NCBI GenBank assembly: GCA_018240425.1
Contig: JAFEFU010000056.1
Location: 1 to 64,000, forward strand
DNA length: 64,000 nt
Reading direction: 5' to 3'
From: Pseudomonadota bacterium
Lineage (GTDB): Bacteria > Pseudomonadota > Alphaproteobacteria > Rhodobacterales > Rhodobacteraceae
Under the pieces are notes generated by a model. The model did not search any database. It saw only the letters and a list, made by a program, of their open reading frames with translations, and was not told the DNA's origin. This document shows positions 35,539 through 44,296 of the stretch, piece after piece. Every line of letters starts with the position of its first letter. Position 1 is the first letter of the stretch. Made by a program: the position numbers and the translations under genes.

Positions 35539-36579
35539 ATGAACGGAACCCCCCTTGTTCGGTTGAGCGGCCTGGCCAAGGACTATGGCGAGGTGCGGGC
35601 CGTGCATCCCCTGGACCTGGCGTTCGAGGATGGCGATTTCCTTGCCATCCTCGGCCCGTCGGGCTGCGGCAAGACCACGCTCCTCAGGATGCTTGGCGGG
35701 TTCGTCGAACCGTCGGCGGGCCGCATCGAGATCGCGGGGCAGGATGTCACCGCGCTCGCGCCCGAGAAGCGCCCGACCAACATGGTCTTTCAGGGATATG
35801 GCCTGTTCCCGCACATGAGCGTGCGCCAGAACATCGGCTATGGCCTGCGCCTCAGGGGGCTGCCGCGGGCCGAGGTCGATGCGCGGGTCGAGGAGATGAT
35901 CGCGCTGGTGCGGCTCGAGGCCTTCGCGGCGCGCCCGCCCTCGGCGCTGTCGGGCGGCCAGCAGCAGCGCGTGGCGCTCGCCCGCGCCCTGATCATGAAG
36001 CCCAAGGTGCTGCTGCTGGACGAACCCTTCGCGGCGCTCGATCTGAAGCTCCGCCAGGCGCTGCAGGACGAACTCCGGGCGCTGCACCGCAAGACCGGCG
36101 GCACCTTCGTCTTCGTCACCCACGACCAGACCGAGGCGATGGCGCTGGCCAACCGGATCGTGGTGATGGAAAAGGGGCGTGTCGTGCAGGTGGGCAGCGC
36201 CGAGGACATCTATCTGCGTCCGGCCAGCCATTTCGTCTCGACCTTCGTGGGTGAGGCGAATTTCCTGGCTGCGACGCGGGCGGGCGATACCGTCGCGATC
36301 GCCGGGGCGTTTTCGTTCCACGCGCCGGGGGCGCCGGGGCAGGTCGAGGTGGGCATCCGTCCCGAACGGGTGCGCCTCGGGGCGGCGGCCGAGACAGCCG
36401 AGCACCGCTTCCGTGGCCGCATTACCGACCGGCTCTTCCTGGGCGCTCAGGTGCAGTACACAGTTGCGCTGGACGGTGGCGCGGCCTTCACCGCAGTCAG
36501 CGGCGACGCCGCTTTGGCTGCCGGTCAGGACATCGCCGTCGGCTGGAACGGCGCCGATCAGTGGGTGGTGGCGCAATGA
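35539..36579 (+). CDS. Polyamine-type ABC transporter ATPase (PotA-like)
   Basis: 346 residues from ATG 35539, which has GGGAG 8 bases upstream and starts right at the domain; an in-frame ATG at 35479 overlapping the binding-protein stop would add 20 residues. Walker A is GPSGCGKTT (39-47), Q-loop MVFQGYGLFPHMSV, signature LSGGQQQRVALARAL, Walker B VLLLDEPFAALD, H-loop FVTHDQTEAMALANRI. A TOBE domain with VEVGIRPERVRLG follows. Its stop overlaps the next permease (ATGA). It powers the importer of the catabolic cluster. Confidence 0.94.
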   Translation: MNGTPLVRLSGLAKDYGEVRAVHPLDLAFEDGDFLAILGPSGCGKTTLLRMLGGFVEPSAGRIEIAGQDVTALAPEKRPTNMVFQGYGLFPHMSVRQNIGYGLRLRGLPRAEVDARVEEMIALVRLEAFAARPPSALSGGQQQRVALARALIMKPKVLLLDEPFAALDLKLRQALQDELRALHRKTGGTFVFVTHDQTEAMALANRIVVMEKGRVVQVGSAEDIYLRPASHFVSTFVGEANFLAATRAGDTVAIAGAFSFHAPGAPGQVEVGIRPERVRLGAAAETAEHRFRGRITDRLFLGAQVQYTVALDGGAAFTAVSGDAALAAGQDIAVGWNGADQWVVAQ

Positions 36580-37430
36580 CTGGGCGCATCCGAGCCTCGT
36601 GGCGCAGCGTGGCGCTGATGGGTCCGGCGGCGGCGGTTCTGGGGTTCCTGTTCCTTCTGCCGCTCGTCTGGTTCCTGGTCGTCTCCTTCTACCGGGTTCA
36701 GCTCTTCCAGATGATCCCGGACGCCTCGCTGGCCAACTATACCAAGGTTCTGGCCGACTATGCCGGGCCGATCGCCTTCACCGCCGCCATCGCCGCCGCC
36801 ATCGCGGCGATCACCACCGTCCTTGCCTTTGTCGTCGCCCACATGATCTGGGCACGGGGCGGGGCGTTCGGGGCCTTTCTGCTGGGGGCGACGCTCCTGA
36901 CGCTGTTTGGCGGCTATCTGGTCAAGATCTACGCCTGGCGCACGATCCTCGGGCGGGAAGGGGTCATCAACAGCACGCTTGTCGGGCTCGGACTCGTCAA
37001 GCAGCCGATCGACGCGCTGCTTTACAGCCCGACGGCGGTGGTGCTGGTGCTGGTCAGCTATCTTCTGCCATTCGCCATCCTGCCGCTTTACGGCGCGCTC
37101 CGGGCGGTCGATCCGGTCAGCATCGAGGCGGCGCGCGATCTCGGCGCCACGCCGGCGGGCGTGCTGCGCGACGCGGTCCTGCCCCTGTGCGTTCCGGCAC
37201 TGGCCACGTCCTTCGCGCTGTGCTTCCTCTTGACGGCGGGCGATTTCGTCACCCCGCGGCTGGTCGGCGGCACCCAGACCTTCATGATGGGCAACTTCAT
37301 CGAAAGCCAGTTCGGCCTGCGCATGAACGTGCCCCTCGGCGCGGCAATGACCTTCACCACGCTCGTGACCTCGGTCTGCGTCATCGGCGCGGCCTGGGCC
37401 GGACTGCGGCATTTCCTGAGGGCGAAGTGA
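36576..37430 (+). CDS. ABC transporter permease (PotB-like)
   Basis: 284 residues and six membrane helices. Features: VALMGPAAAVLGFLFLLPLVWFLVVSFYR in the N-terminal helix region, KIYAWRTILGREGVINSTL, and the EAA loop SIEAARDLGATPAGVLRDAVLPLCVPAL that docks on the ATPase. It sits between PotA-like and PotC-like genes with 4-base and 1-base overlaps, so the three are translated as a unit. It belongs to the spermidine/putrescine/betaine-like branch of the importers. Confidence 0.94.
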   Translation: MTGRIRASWRSVALMGPAAAVLGFLFLLPLVWFLVVSFYRVQLFQMIPDASLANYTKVLADYAGPIAFTAAIAAAIAAITTVLAFVVAHMIWARGGAFGAFLLGATLLTLFGGYLVKIYAWRTILGREGVINSTLVGLGLVKQPIDALLYSPTAVVLVLVSYLLPFAILPLYGALRAVDPVSIEAARDLGATPAGVLRDAVLPLCVPALATSFALCFLLTAGDFVTPRLVGGTQTFMMGNFIESQFGLRMNVPLGAAMTFTTLVTSVCVIGAAWAGLRHFLRAK

Positions 37431-38197
37431 TGCGCAAGATCCTTTCCACGGCATTCGGGCTGGCGATCGTCGCCTTCATGCTGGCGCCCCTGGCGCTGGT
37501 GGTGCTGTTCTCGTTCGGGAAAAGCGCGCTCATGACCTTTCCGATGACCGGCCTGACGCTGGACTGGTATCGGGCGCTGCTGTCGCGCGACGATTTTGCC
37601 GGGGCGCTGGCCAACAGCCTCATCATCACCGGAACGGTGGGTCTGGTGGCGACGGCCATCGGCACCCTGGCCGCGATGTTCATCGCCCGGCTCCGCCCGG
37701 CGCGTTCGGCGACGGCGATCTTCCTCTTCGGTCTGCCGATGATGATGCCGCCCCTGGTCCTGGCGCTGGCCATCCTGTCGCTTTTCGCGATGGTGGGGGT
37801 CAAGCTCAGCCTGGTCACGGTGATTCTGGCGCATCTGACCTTCACCATGCCGTTCGTGATCCTGATCGTCTCGGCGCGGCTGCGTGATTTCAACCCGGCG
37901 ATGGTGGATTCGGCGCGCGACCTTGGCGCGGGGCCCTGGACCGTGTTCCGCACCGTCACCTTTCCGATCATCCGCCCGACGCTGTTCGGCGCGGCGCTGA
38001 TCGCCATGTCGCTGTCGCTGGACGATTTCGTCATCACCTTCTTCCTGATCGGCGGCGGCAACACCCTGCCGACGCTGGTCTGGGGGATGCTGCGCACCGG
38101 CATCGACCCGTCGATCAACGCGCTCGGCACGCTGATCGTGACCTTCACCGTCGGCGCGGCGGCGCTGGCCCTGTGGCTGACCCGGCAGCGGGCCTGA
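37430..38197 (+). CDS. ABC transporter permease (PotC-like)
   Basis: 255 residues with six membrane helices. It has KILSTAFGLAIVAFMLAPLALVVLFSFGKSALMTFP at the N-terminus, then FNPAMVDSARDLGAGPWTVFRTVTFPIIRPTLFGAALIAMSLSLDDFVITFF, the EAA loop and a helix with the SLDDF motif typical of PotC-type permeases. The ATG overlaps the PotB-like stop (TGATG). It completes the import complex. An aldehyde dehydrogenase gene follows 28 bases later in the same operon. Confidence 0.94.
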   Translation: MRKILSTAFGLAIVAFMLAPLALVVLFSFGKSALMTFPMTGLTLDWYRALLSRDDFAGALANSLIITGTVGLVATAIGTLAAMFIARLRPARSATAIFLFGLPMMMPPLVLALAILSLFAMVGVKLSLVTVILAHLTFTMPFVILIVSARLRDFNPAMVDSARDLGAGPWTVFRTVTFPIIRPTLFGAALIAMSLSLDDFVITFFLIGGGNTLPTLVWGMLRTGIDPSINALGTLIVTFTVGAAALALWLTRQRA

Positions 38198-38225
38198 CCG
38201 CCGCCCTGAACACCCGAGGACCGAC

Positions 38226-39698
38226 ATGAGGACCGAGCTTTACATCGACGGCCGCTGGGCCGCCCCCGCGCTGGGCGGCAGCTTCCCGGTCGTGAATCCC
38301 GCGACCGAGGAGGTGGTGCACCACGCGCCCGCTGGCACCGCCGCCGACATCGACGCCGCGGTCCGCGCGGCTCGGCGCGCCTTCGACGAAGGCCCCTGGC
38401 CGCGCATGACCGGGGCCGAGCGAGGCCGGATCATCCGCGCCATCGCCGCGGGGATCATGGCGCGGCAGGCCGAGCTTGCGCGCCTCGAGGTGATCGACAA
38501 CGGCAAACCCCTGCCCGAGGCGATGGGCGACATCGCCGACGCTGCCGGCTGCTTCGACTTCTACGCGGGCCTCGCCGAGGAGATGGACGCGCAAGGCCCC
38601 GAGGCGCTCACGCTGGCCGATGCCCGCTTTGCCGCCAGGGTGGTGAAGGAACCCCTGGGCGTCGCGGGCGCGATCATTCCCTGGAACTACCCCTTGCTCA
38701 TGGCCTCGTGGAAGGTCGCGCCCGCCTTGGCCGCGGGCTGCACGATGGTGCTGAAGCCTTCGGAACTGACCCCGCTGACCGCGCTGGAACTGGGGCAGAT
38801 CGCCCATGACGCCGGCCTGCCCCCGGGTGTCCTGAACATAGTCACCGGCCTTGGTCCCGATGCTGGCCAGCCGCTTGCCGACCATACCCTTGTCGACAAG
38901 CTGGCCTTCACCGGCTCGGTGCCCACCGGGGCGAAGATCATGGCCGCCGCCGCCCGCGACATCAAGAAGATCAGCCTTGAACTGGGCGGCAAGTCGCCCT
39001 TCGTGATCTTCGCCGACAGCGATCTGGAGAAGGCCGTCGAATGGATCCTGTTCGGCATCTTCTGGAACCAGGGGCAGGTCTGTTCGGCGACCTCGCGCGT
39101 TCTGGTCGAGCGCGGCCTCTATCCGCGCCTGCTGGAAAGGCTCGTGGCCGAGGCGCGCAAGATTACCATCGGCGACGGGCTGGAACAGGGCACGCTGATC
39201 GGTCCGCTGGCCAGTGAGGGCCAGTTCCGCAAGGTGCTGGCCGCCATCGACCGCGCCCGCGACCAGGGCGCGACGGTCGCCTGCGGCGGGCGGGCCGAAG
39301 GGTTCGACAGGGGCTATTTCGTCGCCCCCACGGTGCTGACCGACGTCCCCCTCGACAGCGACGCCTGGCGCGAGGAAATCTTCGGCCCCGTCGTCTGCGT
39401 CCGCCCCTTCGACACCGAGGAGGAAGCGGTGCGCCTGTCGAACGACAGCCGCTTCGGCCTTGCCGCCGCCGTGATGTCGGCGGACGACGCCCGCGCCGAA
39501 CGGGTGGCGGCCGCCCTGCGCGCCGGAATCGTCTGGATCAACTGCTCGCAGCCCACCTTCACCGAGGCGCCCTGGGGCGGCATGAAGCAGTCGGGCATCG
39601 GCCGCGAACTCGGCCGCTGGGGGCTCGAGAACTACCTGGAGACCAAGCAGATCGCCCGCATGGTCAGCGACGAGCCCTGGGGCTGGTATCTGAAGTGA
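38226..39698 (+). CDS. NAD(P)-dependent aldehyde dehydrogenase
   Basis: 490 residues, the standard length. Catalytic residues are in place: Asn154 in PWNYPLLMA, Glu252 in LELGGKSPFV, and Cys286 in NQGQVCSATSRVLVE. The C-terminal MKQSGIGRELGRWGLENYLETKQIA resembles betaine- and aminobutyraldehyde-type dehydrogenases. It most likely oxidises a semialdehyde or amino-aldehyde made by the upstream enzymes to the acid. RBS is GAGGA. The precise aldehyde is not inferable. Confidence 0.94.
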   Translation: MRTELYIDGRWAAPALGGSFPVVNPATEEVVHHAPAGTAADIDAAVRAARRAFDEGPWPRMTGAERGRIIRAIAAGIMARQAELARLEVIDNGKPLPEAMGDIADAAGCFDFYAGLAEEMDAQGPEALTLADARFAARVVKEPLGVAGAIIPWNYPLLMASWKVAPALAAGCTMVLKPSELTPLTALELGQIAHDAGLPPGVLNIVTGLGPDAGQPLADHTLVDKLAFTGSVPTGAKIMAAAARDIKKISLELGGKSPFVIFADSDLEKAVEWILFGIFWNQGQVCSATSRVLVERGLYPRLLERLVAEARKITIGDGLEQGTLIGPLASEGQFRKVLAAIDRARDQGATVACGGRAEGFDRGYFVAPTVLTDVPLDSDAWREEIFGPVVCVRPFDTEEEAVRLSNDSRFGLAAAVMSADDARAERVAAALRAGIVWINCSQPTFTEAPWGGMKQSGIGRELGRWGLENYLETKQIARMVSDEPWGWYLK

Positions 39699-39723
39699 CC
39701 CGCTCATTCCCGCAAGGAGCACA

Positions 39724-40158
39724 ATGATGACCGCGAAAGACGAGGCAGGCGTCCGGGCCTGCGTGGATGCCTGGCTGGCCGGCTGGACCTTCGACCCCTC
39801 CGACCCCTGGAGCCTCGACCGCTTCACCCCGATACTGCACAAGGATGCGCAGGTGATCGACGACTACGGCCACCAGCTGTCGATCCTGAACGGCCACAAG
39901 GACTATGCCGGGGTCTGGGGCCCGATGGTCAGGCAGTACATGAAGCAATGGGCGATCAGGTGCGAGGAGGAAACCTATCAGGCCTGGATCGGCGACCGGG
40001 TGGCCTGCGTCAGCTTCGTCCTGCGCGGCGGCGGCGAGATGGCCAACGGCGAGGTGCACAGGCTGCGCCAATACTGCACCTTCCCGATGGAGAGGATCGA
40101 CGGGCGCTGGGTGATCCTGAAGGAGCACATCACAACCGACTTCGCCCATTCGACCTGA
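39724..40158 (+). CDS. NTF2/SnoaL-like protein of unknown function
   Basis: A 144-residue protein with the NTF2-like pattern: VRACVDAWLAGWTFDPSDPWSLDRFTPIL at the N-terminus, a middle strand region GVWGPMVRQYMKQWAIRCEE, and the C-terminal TFPMERIDGRWVILKEHITTDF, where the last strands of the cone lie. Such folds serve as isomerases, cyclases, dehydratases or binding proteins. It lies between the aldehyde dehydrogenase and deacetylase-like genes of the operon, so a role in the same pathway is likely. AAGGAG lies upstream; the neighbouring ATG at 39727 is equally possible. Confidence 0.78.
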   Translation: MMTAKDEAGVRACVDAWLAGWTFDPSDPWSLDRFTPILHKDAQVIDDYGHQLSILNGHKDYAGVWGPMVRQYMKQWAIRCEEETYQAWIGDRVACVSFVLRGGGEMANGEVHRLRQYCTFPMERIDGRWVILKEHITTDFAHST

Positions 40159-40168
40159 GGGGGCCAGC

Positions 40169-41044
40169 ATGGTTGCCTGCGCGCTGACCTTCGATTTCGA
40201 CGCCATGTCGGTGTGGCTTGGCTCCTACGCCGCCAGGAACCCCTCGATGATCAGCCGGGGCGAGTTCGGGGCGGTGGCGGTGCCGCGCATCCTCGACCTC
40301 CTGAAGGGGCATGGGATCAGGGCGACATTCTTCATCCCCGGCCATACCGTCCATGCCTACCCTGACATCGTGCGCCGGATCGTCGGCGAAGGCCACGAGA
40401 TCGGGCACCACGGCTGGGTGCACGAGAACCCGGCGAAGTTCGACGAGGCGGGCGAGCGCGCCAACATGGACCGGGGACTCGAGGCCTTTGCCCGTGTTGG
40501 CGCCCAGCCGCGCGGTTATCGTTCGCCGTCGTGGGATTTCTCGGAGCGGACGATGGAAATCCTGCTCGACTACGGATTTTCCTATGACAGCAGCCTGATG
40601 GGCTCGGACTTCGTGCCCTACTACGCCCGCGTTGGTGACCGCCATGATGCGGTTTCACCCTATGTCTTTGGCCGCAACGTCGATGTGGTCGAGCTGCCGG
40701 TGGCCTGGGTGATGGATGATTTCCCGCATTTCGAGTTCGTCGACAACGACACCCAGGGCCTTTCGTCCCCCTCGAAGGTCGAAGGAATCTGGCGCGACGA
40801 GTTCACCTATGCCGGTCAGGTGGCGCCCGAGGGCCTGTGGTCGGCCACCATGCACCCGCAGGTGATCGGCCGGGGCCACCGGATGATGATGCTCGACCGG
40901 CTGATCCGGCACATCAGGGCGAACGGCGGCCGCTTCACCACGATGGGCGACTACGCCGACGGCTGGCGCGCAAAAAACCCGCTGGACCTTTGGCGGCAAT
41001 CCGGTGCACCTCAGGCACAGGATGCATGCGGGCGGATGGAATGA
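40169..41044 (+). CDS. Polysaccharide-deacetylase-fold hydrolase
   Basis: 291 residues with the NodB-type domain. Motif 1 is TFDFDAMS (Asp at residues 9 and 11), motif 2 is HEIGHHGWVHE with metal-binding His81 and His85, and motif 3 is YRSPSWDFSE. There is no signal peptide or membrane helix, and an MVELPVAW-type core with WSATMHPQVIGR follows. A cytoplasmic member of this size resembles the PuuE allantoinase-like and cyclic-imidase branch (HpPgdA-type) rather than a cell-wall enzyme. In this cluster a ring-opening or N-deacylation role is plausible. It overlaps the next gene by ATGA. Confidence 0.88.
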   Translation: MVACALTFDFDAMSVWLGSYAARNPSMISRGEFGAVAVPRILDLLKGHGIRATFFIPGHTVHAYPDIVRRIVGEGHEIGHHGWVHENPAKFDEAGERANMDRGLEAFARVGAQPRGYRSPSWDFSERTMEILLDYGFSYDSSLMGSDFVPYYARVGDRHDAVSPYVFGRNVDVVELPVAWVMDDFPHFEFVDNDTQGLSSPSKVEGIWRDEFTYAGQVAPEGLWSATMHPQVIGRGHRMMMLDRLIRHIRANGGRFTTMGDYADGWRAKNPLDLWRQSGAPQAQDACGRME

Positions 41045-42090
41045 GCAGACTTTTCACTTCGACGGAAACCGATCCCTTCGGGCGGGGGCGTGAATTCGGC
41101 CGTGCCCTTGCCGACCGTATCGCCGGCACCGTGGCCGGCTATCGCGCCATGTGGGACGCCGTTGTCCCCGGCTACGATCCGGCCCCCGCCGGGAACGCGG
41201 CCCTGGCGGCGACCGAAGATTTCGCGCCATACCTCGCGGCGGAAATGCGCGGCATGGCCGAAGGCGCGGGGCTCGCGCCCGCGCTGATCGGCGCGATCAA
41301 CGCCCGCACCGAAATCCTGGCCGCGCTGAGCGCCCCGGCCCGGGGCGAATGTTCCGCCGTCATCGCGCTCTCGTCCGAAGGGCCGCCGGTGGCGATGCAG
41401 ACCTGGGACTGGTACCACCGCTTCCGCCGGAACTGGCTGGTTTGGGAGATTCCGCTGGCGGACGGCACGACGACCAGGACCATGACCGAGTGCGGCATCG
41501 TCGGCAAGGCGGGGCTGAACACCCGGGGGCTCGGACTTCTCTTCACCATCCTCCACCACGTCGACGACGGCCAGGGCATCGGCGTGCCGGTGCATGTGGT
41601 GGCGCGCGCGACGCTCGACCTCGGCCAGAACCTGCACCATGCCGCGCAGCTGGCGGCCAAGGCCAAGGTCTCGGCCTCGTCCTCGCTGAACCTCTCGGCC
41701 TGGGACCAAGGCCGCGCCGCCGCGATCACGGTCGAGCTGCATCCCGGCGGGCCGGGCTTTGTGCTGCCGGCGCGCGACGGCCTGCTGGTCCATACCAACC
41801 ACTTCCTCGACCCGCGCCCCGCCGCGCGGGACATCGAACCCGGCGCCTTCCCCGACACGCTCCTGCGCCATGCGATGCTGTCGCGGCGGCTGAAGGGTGC
41901 CAGCACGGCGACCGAGGTTCTGGCGGCGCTGAACTGCCACATGGGCGCGGACACGGCGCTGTGCTGCCATCCGCTGCCCGGCGACCCGGACGACCAGTAC
42001 GAGACGCTGGCGACCGTGCGGCTGGATCTGGCGGCGGGGGCGCTCCATGTGCATGACGGCGGTCCCTGCACCTGCGGCTGGAACCTGTAG
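41041..42090 (+). CDS. C45-family peptidase / acyltransferase-like Ntn hydrolase
   Basis: 349 residues of the C45/acyl-CoA:6-aminopenicillanate-acyltransferase family. The self-processing Cys is likely Cys104 in [11 protein letters not shown], after which the mature chain begins with the nucleophile at its N-terminus. Family blocks [30 protein letters not shown] and [11 protein letters not shown] follow in order. Such enzymes hydrolyse or transfer acyl groups on amino acids and peptides. It is translationally coupled to the deacetylase-like gene and belongs to the catabolic cluster. Its substrate could be an N-acyl amino acid. Confidence 0.86.
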   Translation: MSRLFTSTETDPFGRGREFGRALADRIAGTVAGYRAMWDAVVPGYDPAPAGNAALAATEDFAPYLAAEMRGMAEGAGLAPALIGAINARTEILAALSAPARGECSAVIALSSEGPPVAMQTWDWYHRFRRNWLVWEIPLADGTTTRTMTECGIVGKAGLNTRGLGLLFTILHHVDDGQGIGVPVHVVARATLDLGQNLHHAAQLAAKAKVSASSSLNLSAWDQGRAAAITVELHPGGPGFVLPARDGLLVHTNHFLDPRPAARDIEPGAFPDTLLRHAMLSRRLKGASTATEVLAALNCHMGADTALCCHPLPGDPDDQYETLATVRLDLAAGALHVHDGGPCTCGWNL

Positions 42091-42227
42091 GCGCCGGTGA
42101 TCCGGGCACTTCCGCGGGCGGCCAGGTCATGGTTTCATGGTGGCCGGGCGGGCCCCTCCCGCCAGACAGGCGGGACACCGGTCCTGCGACGGCGGGGAAC
42201 CGGTTGGCGCCACAGGAGGCAGGGACG

Positions 42228-43256
42228 ATGCGCAGCATCAAGACCATCCATGTCATCTCGGCCCATGCCGAGGGCGAGGTTGGCGATGTCATTGTCGGCG
42301 GGGTCGCGCCGCCGCCGGGCGAGAAGATCTGGGAGCAGAGCCGCTGGATCGCCCGCGACCAGACCCTGCGGAACTTCGTCCTGAACGAGCCGCGCGGCGG
42401 CGTCTTTCGCCATGTCAACCTGCTGGTGCCGCCCCGCCATCCGGAGGCCGCCGCCGCCTTCATCATCATGGAGCCCGAGGATACGCCGCCGATGTCTGGG
42501 TCGAACTCGATCTGTGTCGCGACCGTGCTTCTGGACGGCGGCATCATCCCGATGCAGGAGCCGGTGACGGAATTCATTCTGGAAGCCCCCGGCGGGCTGG
42601 TGAAGGTGCGCGCCGAGTGCCGGGGCGGCAAGGCCGAACGGATCTTCGTGCAGAACCTGCCGAGCTTCGCGCAGAAGCTGGCGGTGCCGCTCGAGGTCGA
42701 AGGGCTGGGGACGCTGACCGTCGACACGGCCTATGGCGGTGACAGTTTCGTTTTCGTGGACGCGAAGGCGCTCGGCTTTTCCCTGACCCCGGACGAGGCG
42801 CACGACATCGCGAAGCTGGGCGCGAAGATCACCAGGGCCGCGACCGAGAGGCTTGGCTTCCATCACCCGACCAATCCTGACTGGCGGCATTTCTCGTTCT
42901 GCCTGTTCGCGGGCGCGCTGACGCGCGAGGGGCATGAACTGCGCGCGGGTTCTGCCGTGGCGATCCAGCCGGGCAAGGTCGACCGTTCGCCCACCGGCAC
43001 CGCGCTTTCGGCGCGGATGGCGGTCCTGCATGCACGGGGCGAGATGGGTCTTCAGGACCGGCTGACCACCGTATCGCTGATCGGCTCGACATTCGCGGGG
43101 CGGATTCTCGGCGCCACCGATGTCGGCGGGGTTCCGGCGATCCTGCCCGAAATCAGCGGCCGCGGCTGGATCACCGGCATCCACCAGCACATGCTGGACC
43201 CTTCCGATCCCTGGCCGCAGGGCTATCGGCTGAGCGACACCTGGGGCGCCCGCTGA
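42228..43256 (+). CDS. Proline-racemase-fold protein with Ser/Thr instead of the catalytic Cys pair
   Basis: 342 residues of the proline racemase superfamily (proline racemase, 4-hydroxyproline epimerase, trans-3-hydroxyproline dehydratase). The first catalytic motif, normally MCGH, reads MSGSNSIC, so Ser90 replaces Cys. The second, normally DRSPCGTG, reads DRSPTGTA with Thr256. Proline racemases have Cys/Cys, the dehydratases Cys/Thr and some epimerases Ser/Cys, so a Ser/Thr pair is unusual and means no thiol acid-base pair. Remaining family features ([31 protein letters not shown]) are intact, so it is not a decayed gene. ATG 42228 has AGGAGGCAGGGA upstream. The 137-base gap before it could hold its own promoter. 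Confidence 0.85.
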   Translation: MRSIKTIHVISAHAEGEVGDVIVGGVAPPPGEKIWEQSRWIARDQTLRNFVLNEPRGGVFRHVNLLVPPRHPEAAAAFIIMEPEDTPPMSGSNSICVATVLLDGGIIPMQEPVTEFILEAPGGLVKVRAECRGGKAERIFVQNLPSFAQKLAVPLEVEGLGTLTVDTAYGGDSFVFVDAKALGFSLTPDEAHDIAKLGAKITRAATERLGFHHPTNPDWRHFSFCLFAGALTREGHELRAGSAVAIQPGKVDRSPTGTALSARMAVLHARGEMGLQDRLTTVSLIGSTFAGRILGATDVGGVPAILPEISGRGWITGIHQHMLDPSDPWPQGYRLSDTWGAR

Positions 43257-43272
43257 CGGCCGTCGCCAAGCC

Positions 43273-43300
43273 TTGACTCCCCTGTGCCCGCCTGTATAAG
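43273..43300 (+). promoter_or_regulatory. Promoter of rpsD
   Basis: TTGACT (43273-43278), a 16-base spacer and TATAAG (43295-43300) make one of the best sigma-70-like promoters in the window, correctly placed for rpsD. Confidence 0.75.
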
Positions 43301-43519
43301 CCCGCCGTCCGGGGGCGAATGGCCCCGGTTTTCATTGGTGTTGGCGGACCCCGCAAGGGGAAGCCTGTCGCCCCGCAAGGGGAAAGGACAACGCCCTTCA
43401 TGTCTTCGGCCTTCGCGGGCCGGAACCCCGGGGACAAGGCGGCGCCTGCCGTCCGAGGCCCGAAAAGCGGGAACCGGTTTTCGGATCAGCCGAGGAGGCC
43501 ACAACGAAGGAGATCAGCG
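43301..43519 (+). ncRNA. Structured rpsD 5' leader with twin GCAA-tetraloop hairpins
   Basis: About 210 untranslated bases precede rpsD. They begin with a CCGGGG...CCCCGG hairpin (43309-43328). Then come two nearly identical small hairpins, each CCCC-GCAA-GGGG (43349-43360 and 43371-43382), followed by GAA. GCAA is a GNRA tetraloop. Ribosomal protein S4 represses its own mRNA in other bacteria by binding a structured leader, so this is a candidate autoregulatory site; no model for this group is known to me. Confidence 0.45.
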
Positions 43520-44140
43520 GTGACGAAACGCACCTCTGCCAAGTACAAGATCGACCGCCGCATGGGCGAGAACATCTGGGGCCGTCCGAAATCCCCGGTC
43601 AACAAGCGTGAATACGGCCCCGGCCAGCACGGCCAGCGCCGCAAGAACAAGCTGTCGGATTTCGGCACGCAGCTGCGCGCCAAGCAGAAGCTGAAGGGCT
43701 ACTACGGCGACCTGACCGAAAAGCAGTTCCGCAAGATCTATGGCGAAGCCGAGCGCGTCAAGGGCGACACCGGCGAGAACCTGATCGGCCTCTTGGAGCG
43801 CCGTCTGGACGCGGTGGTCTACCGCGCCAAGTTCGTGCCGACCATCTTCGCCGCCCGCCAGTTCGTGAACCACGGCCATGTGACCGTGAACGGGACGCGG
43901 GTCAACATCGCCTCCTACCGGGTGAAAGAGGGCGACGTGGTCGCGGTGCGCGACAAGTCGCGCCAGCTGGCGATCGTGCTGGAAGCGGTCGGCCTGGCCG
44001 AGCGCGACGTGCCGGACTATCTGGAAACCGACCACCACAAGATGACCGCGACCTTCGTGCGCCAGCCGGCCCTGGGCGACGTGCCCTATCCGGTGCAGAT
44101 GGAACCGCATCTGGTCGTCGAATTCTATGCGAAGAACTGA
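43520..44140 (+). CDS. rpsD: 30S ribosomal protein S4
   Basis: 206 residues. It binds 16S rRNA early in small-subunit assembly. The start is GTG with GAAGGAGA upstream and gives the usual [26 protein letters not shown] opening. The S4 RNA-binding domain is visible in [58 protein letters not shown]. The alphaproteobacterial length is normal. It is monocistronic with its own promoter, a long leader and a strong terminator. Identity is secure. Confidence 0.98.
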   Translation: MTKRTSAKYKIDRRMGENIWGRPKSPVNKREYGPGQHGQRRKNKLSDFGTQLRAKQKLKGYYGDLTEKQFRKIYGEAERVKGDTGENLIGLLERRLDAVVYRAKFVPTIFAARQFVNHGHVTVNGTRVNIASYRVKEGDVVAVRDKSRQLAIVLEAVGLAERDVPDYLETDHHKMTATFVRQPALGDVPYPVQMEPHLVVEFYAKN

Positions 44141-44164
44141 TCCTTCGCGGGAGAGGGTTTTGGG

Positions 44165-44195
44165 AAGGCCGTCCGGTTGGGCGGCCTTTTCGTTT
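44165..44195 (+). terminator. Terminator of rpsD
   Basis: AAGGCCGTCC-GGTT-GGGCGGCCTT forms a 10-bp stem (one G-T wobble) followed by TTCGTTT, 24 bases after the rpsD stop. Confidence 0.85.
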
Positions 44196-44296
44196 GGGCG
44201 GTCCTATCCGTTGCGGCAGCAGACAAGGCCGGACGGGTCATTGACAGGAACAAGCCTGTCACGCCTTATGGTTGTGAGCGTGATGCGGAGAACCCG

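Noticed and set aside
43319..43519. N-terminal extension of S4 within the rpsD leader.
   Set aside because: S4 family begins at the GTG 43520 with a good ribosome site; the upstream codons are leader RNA with hairpins.
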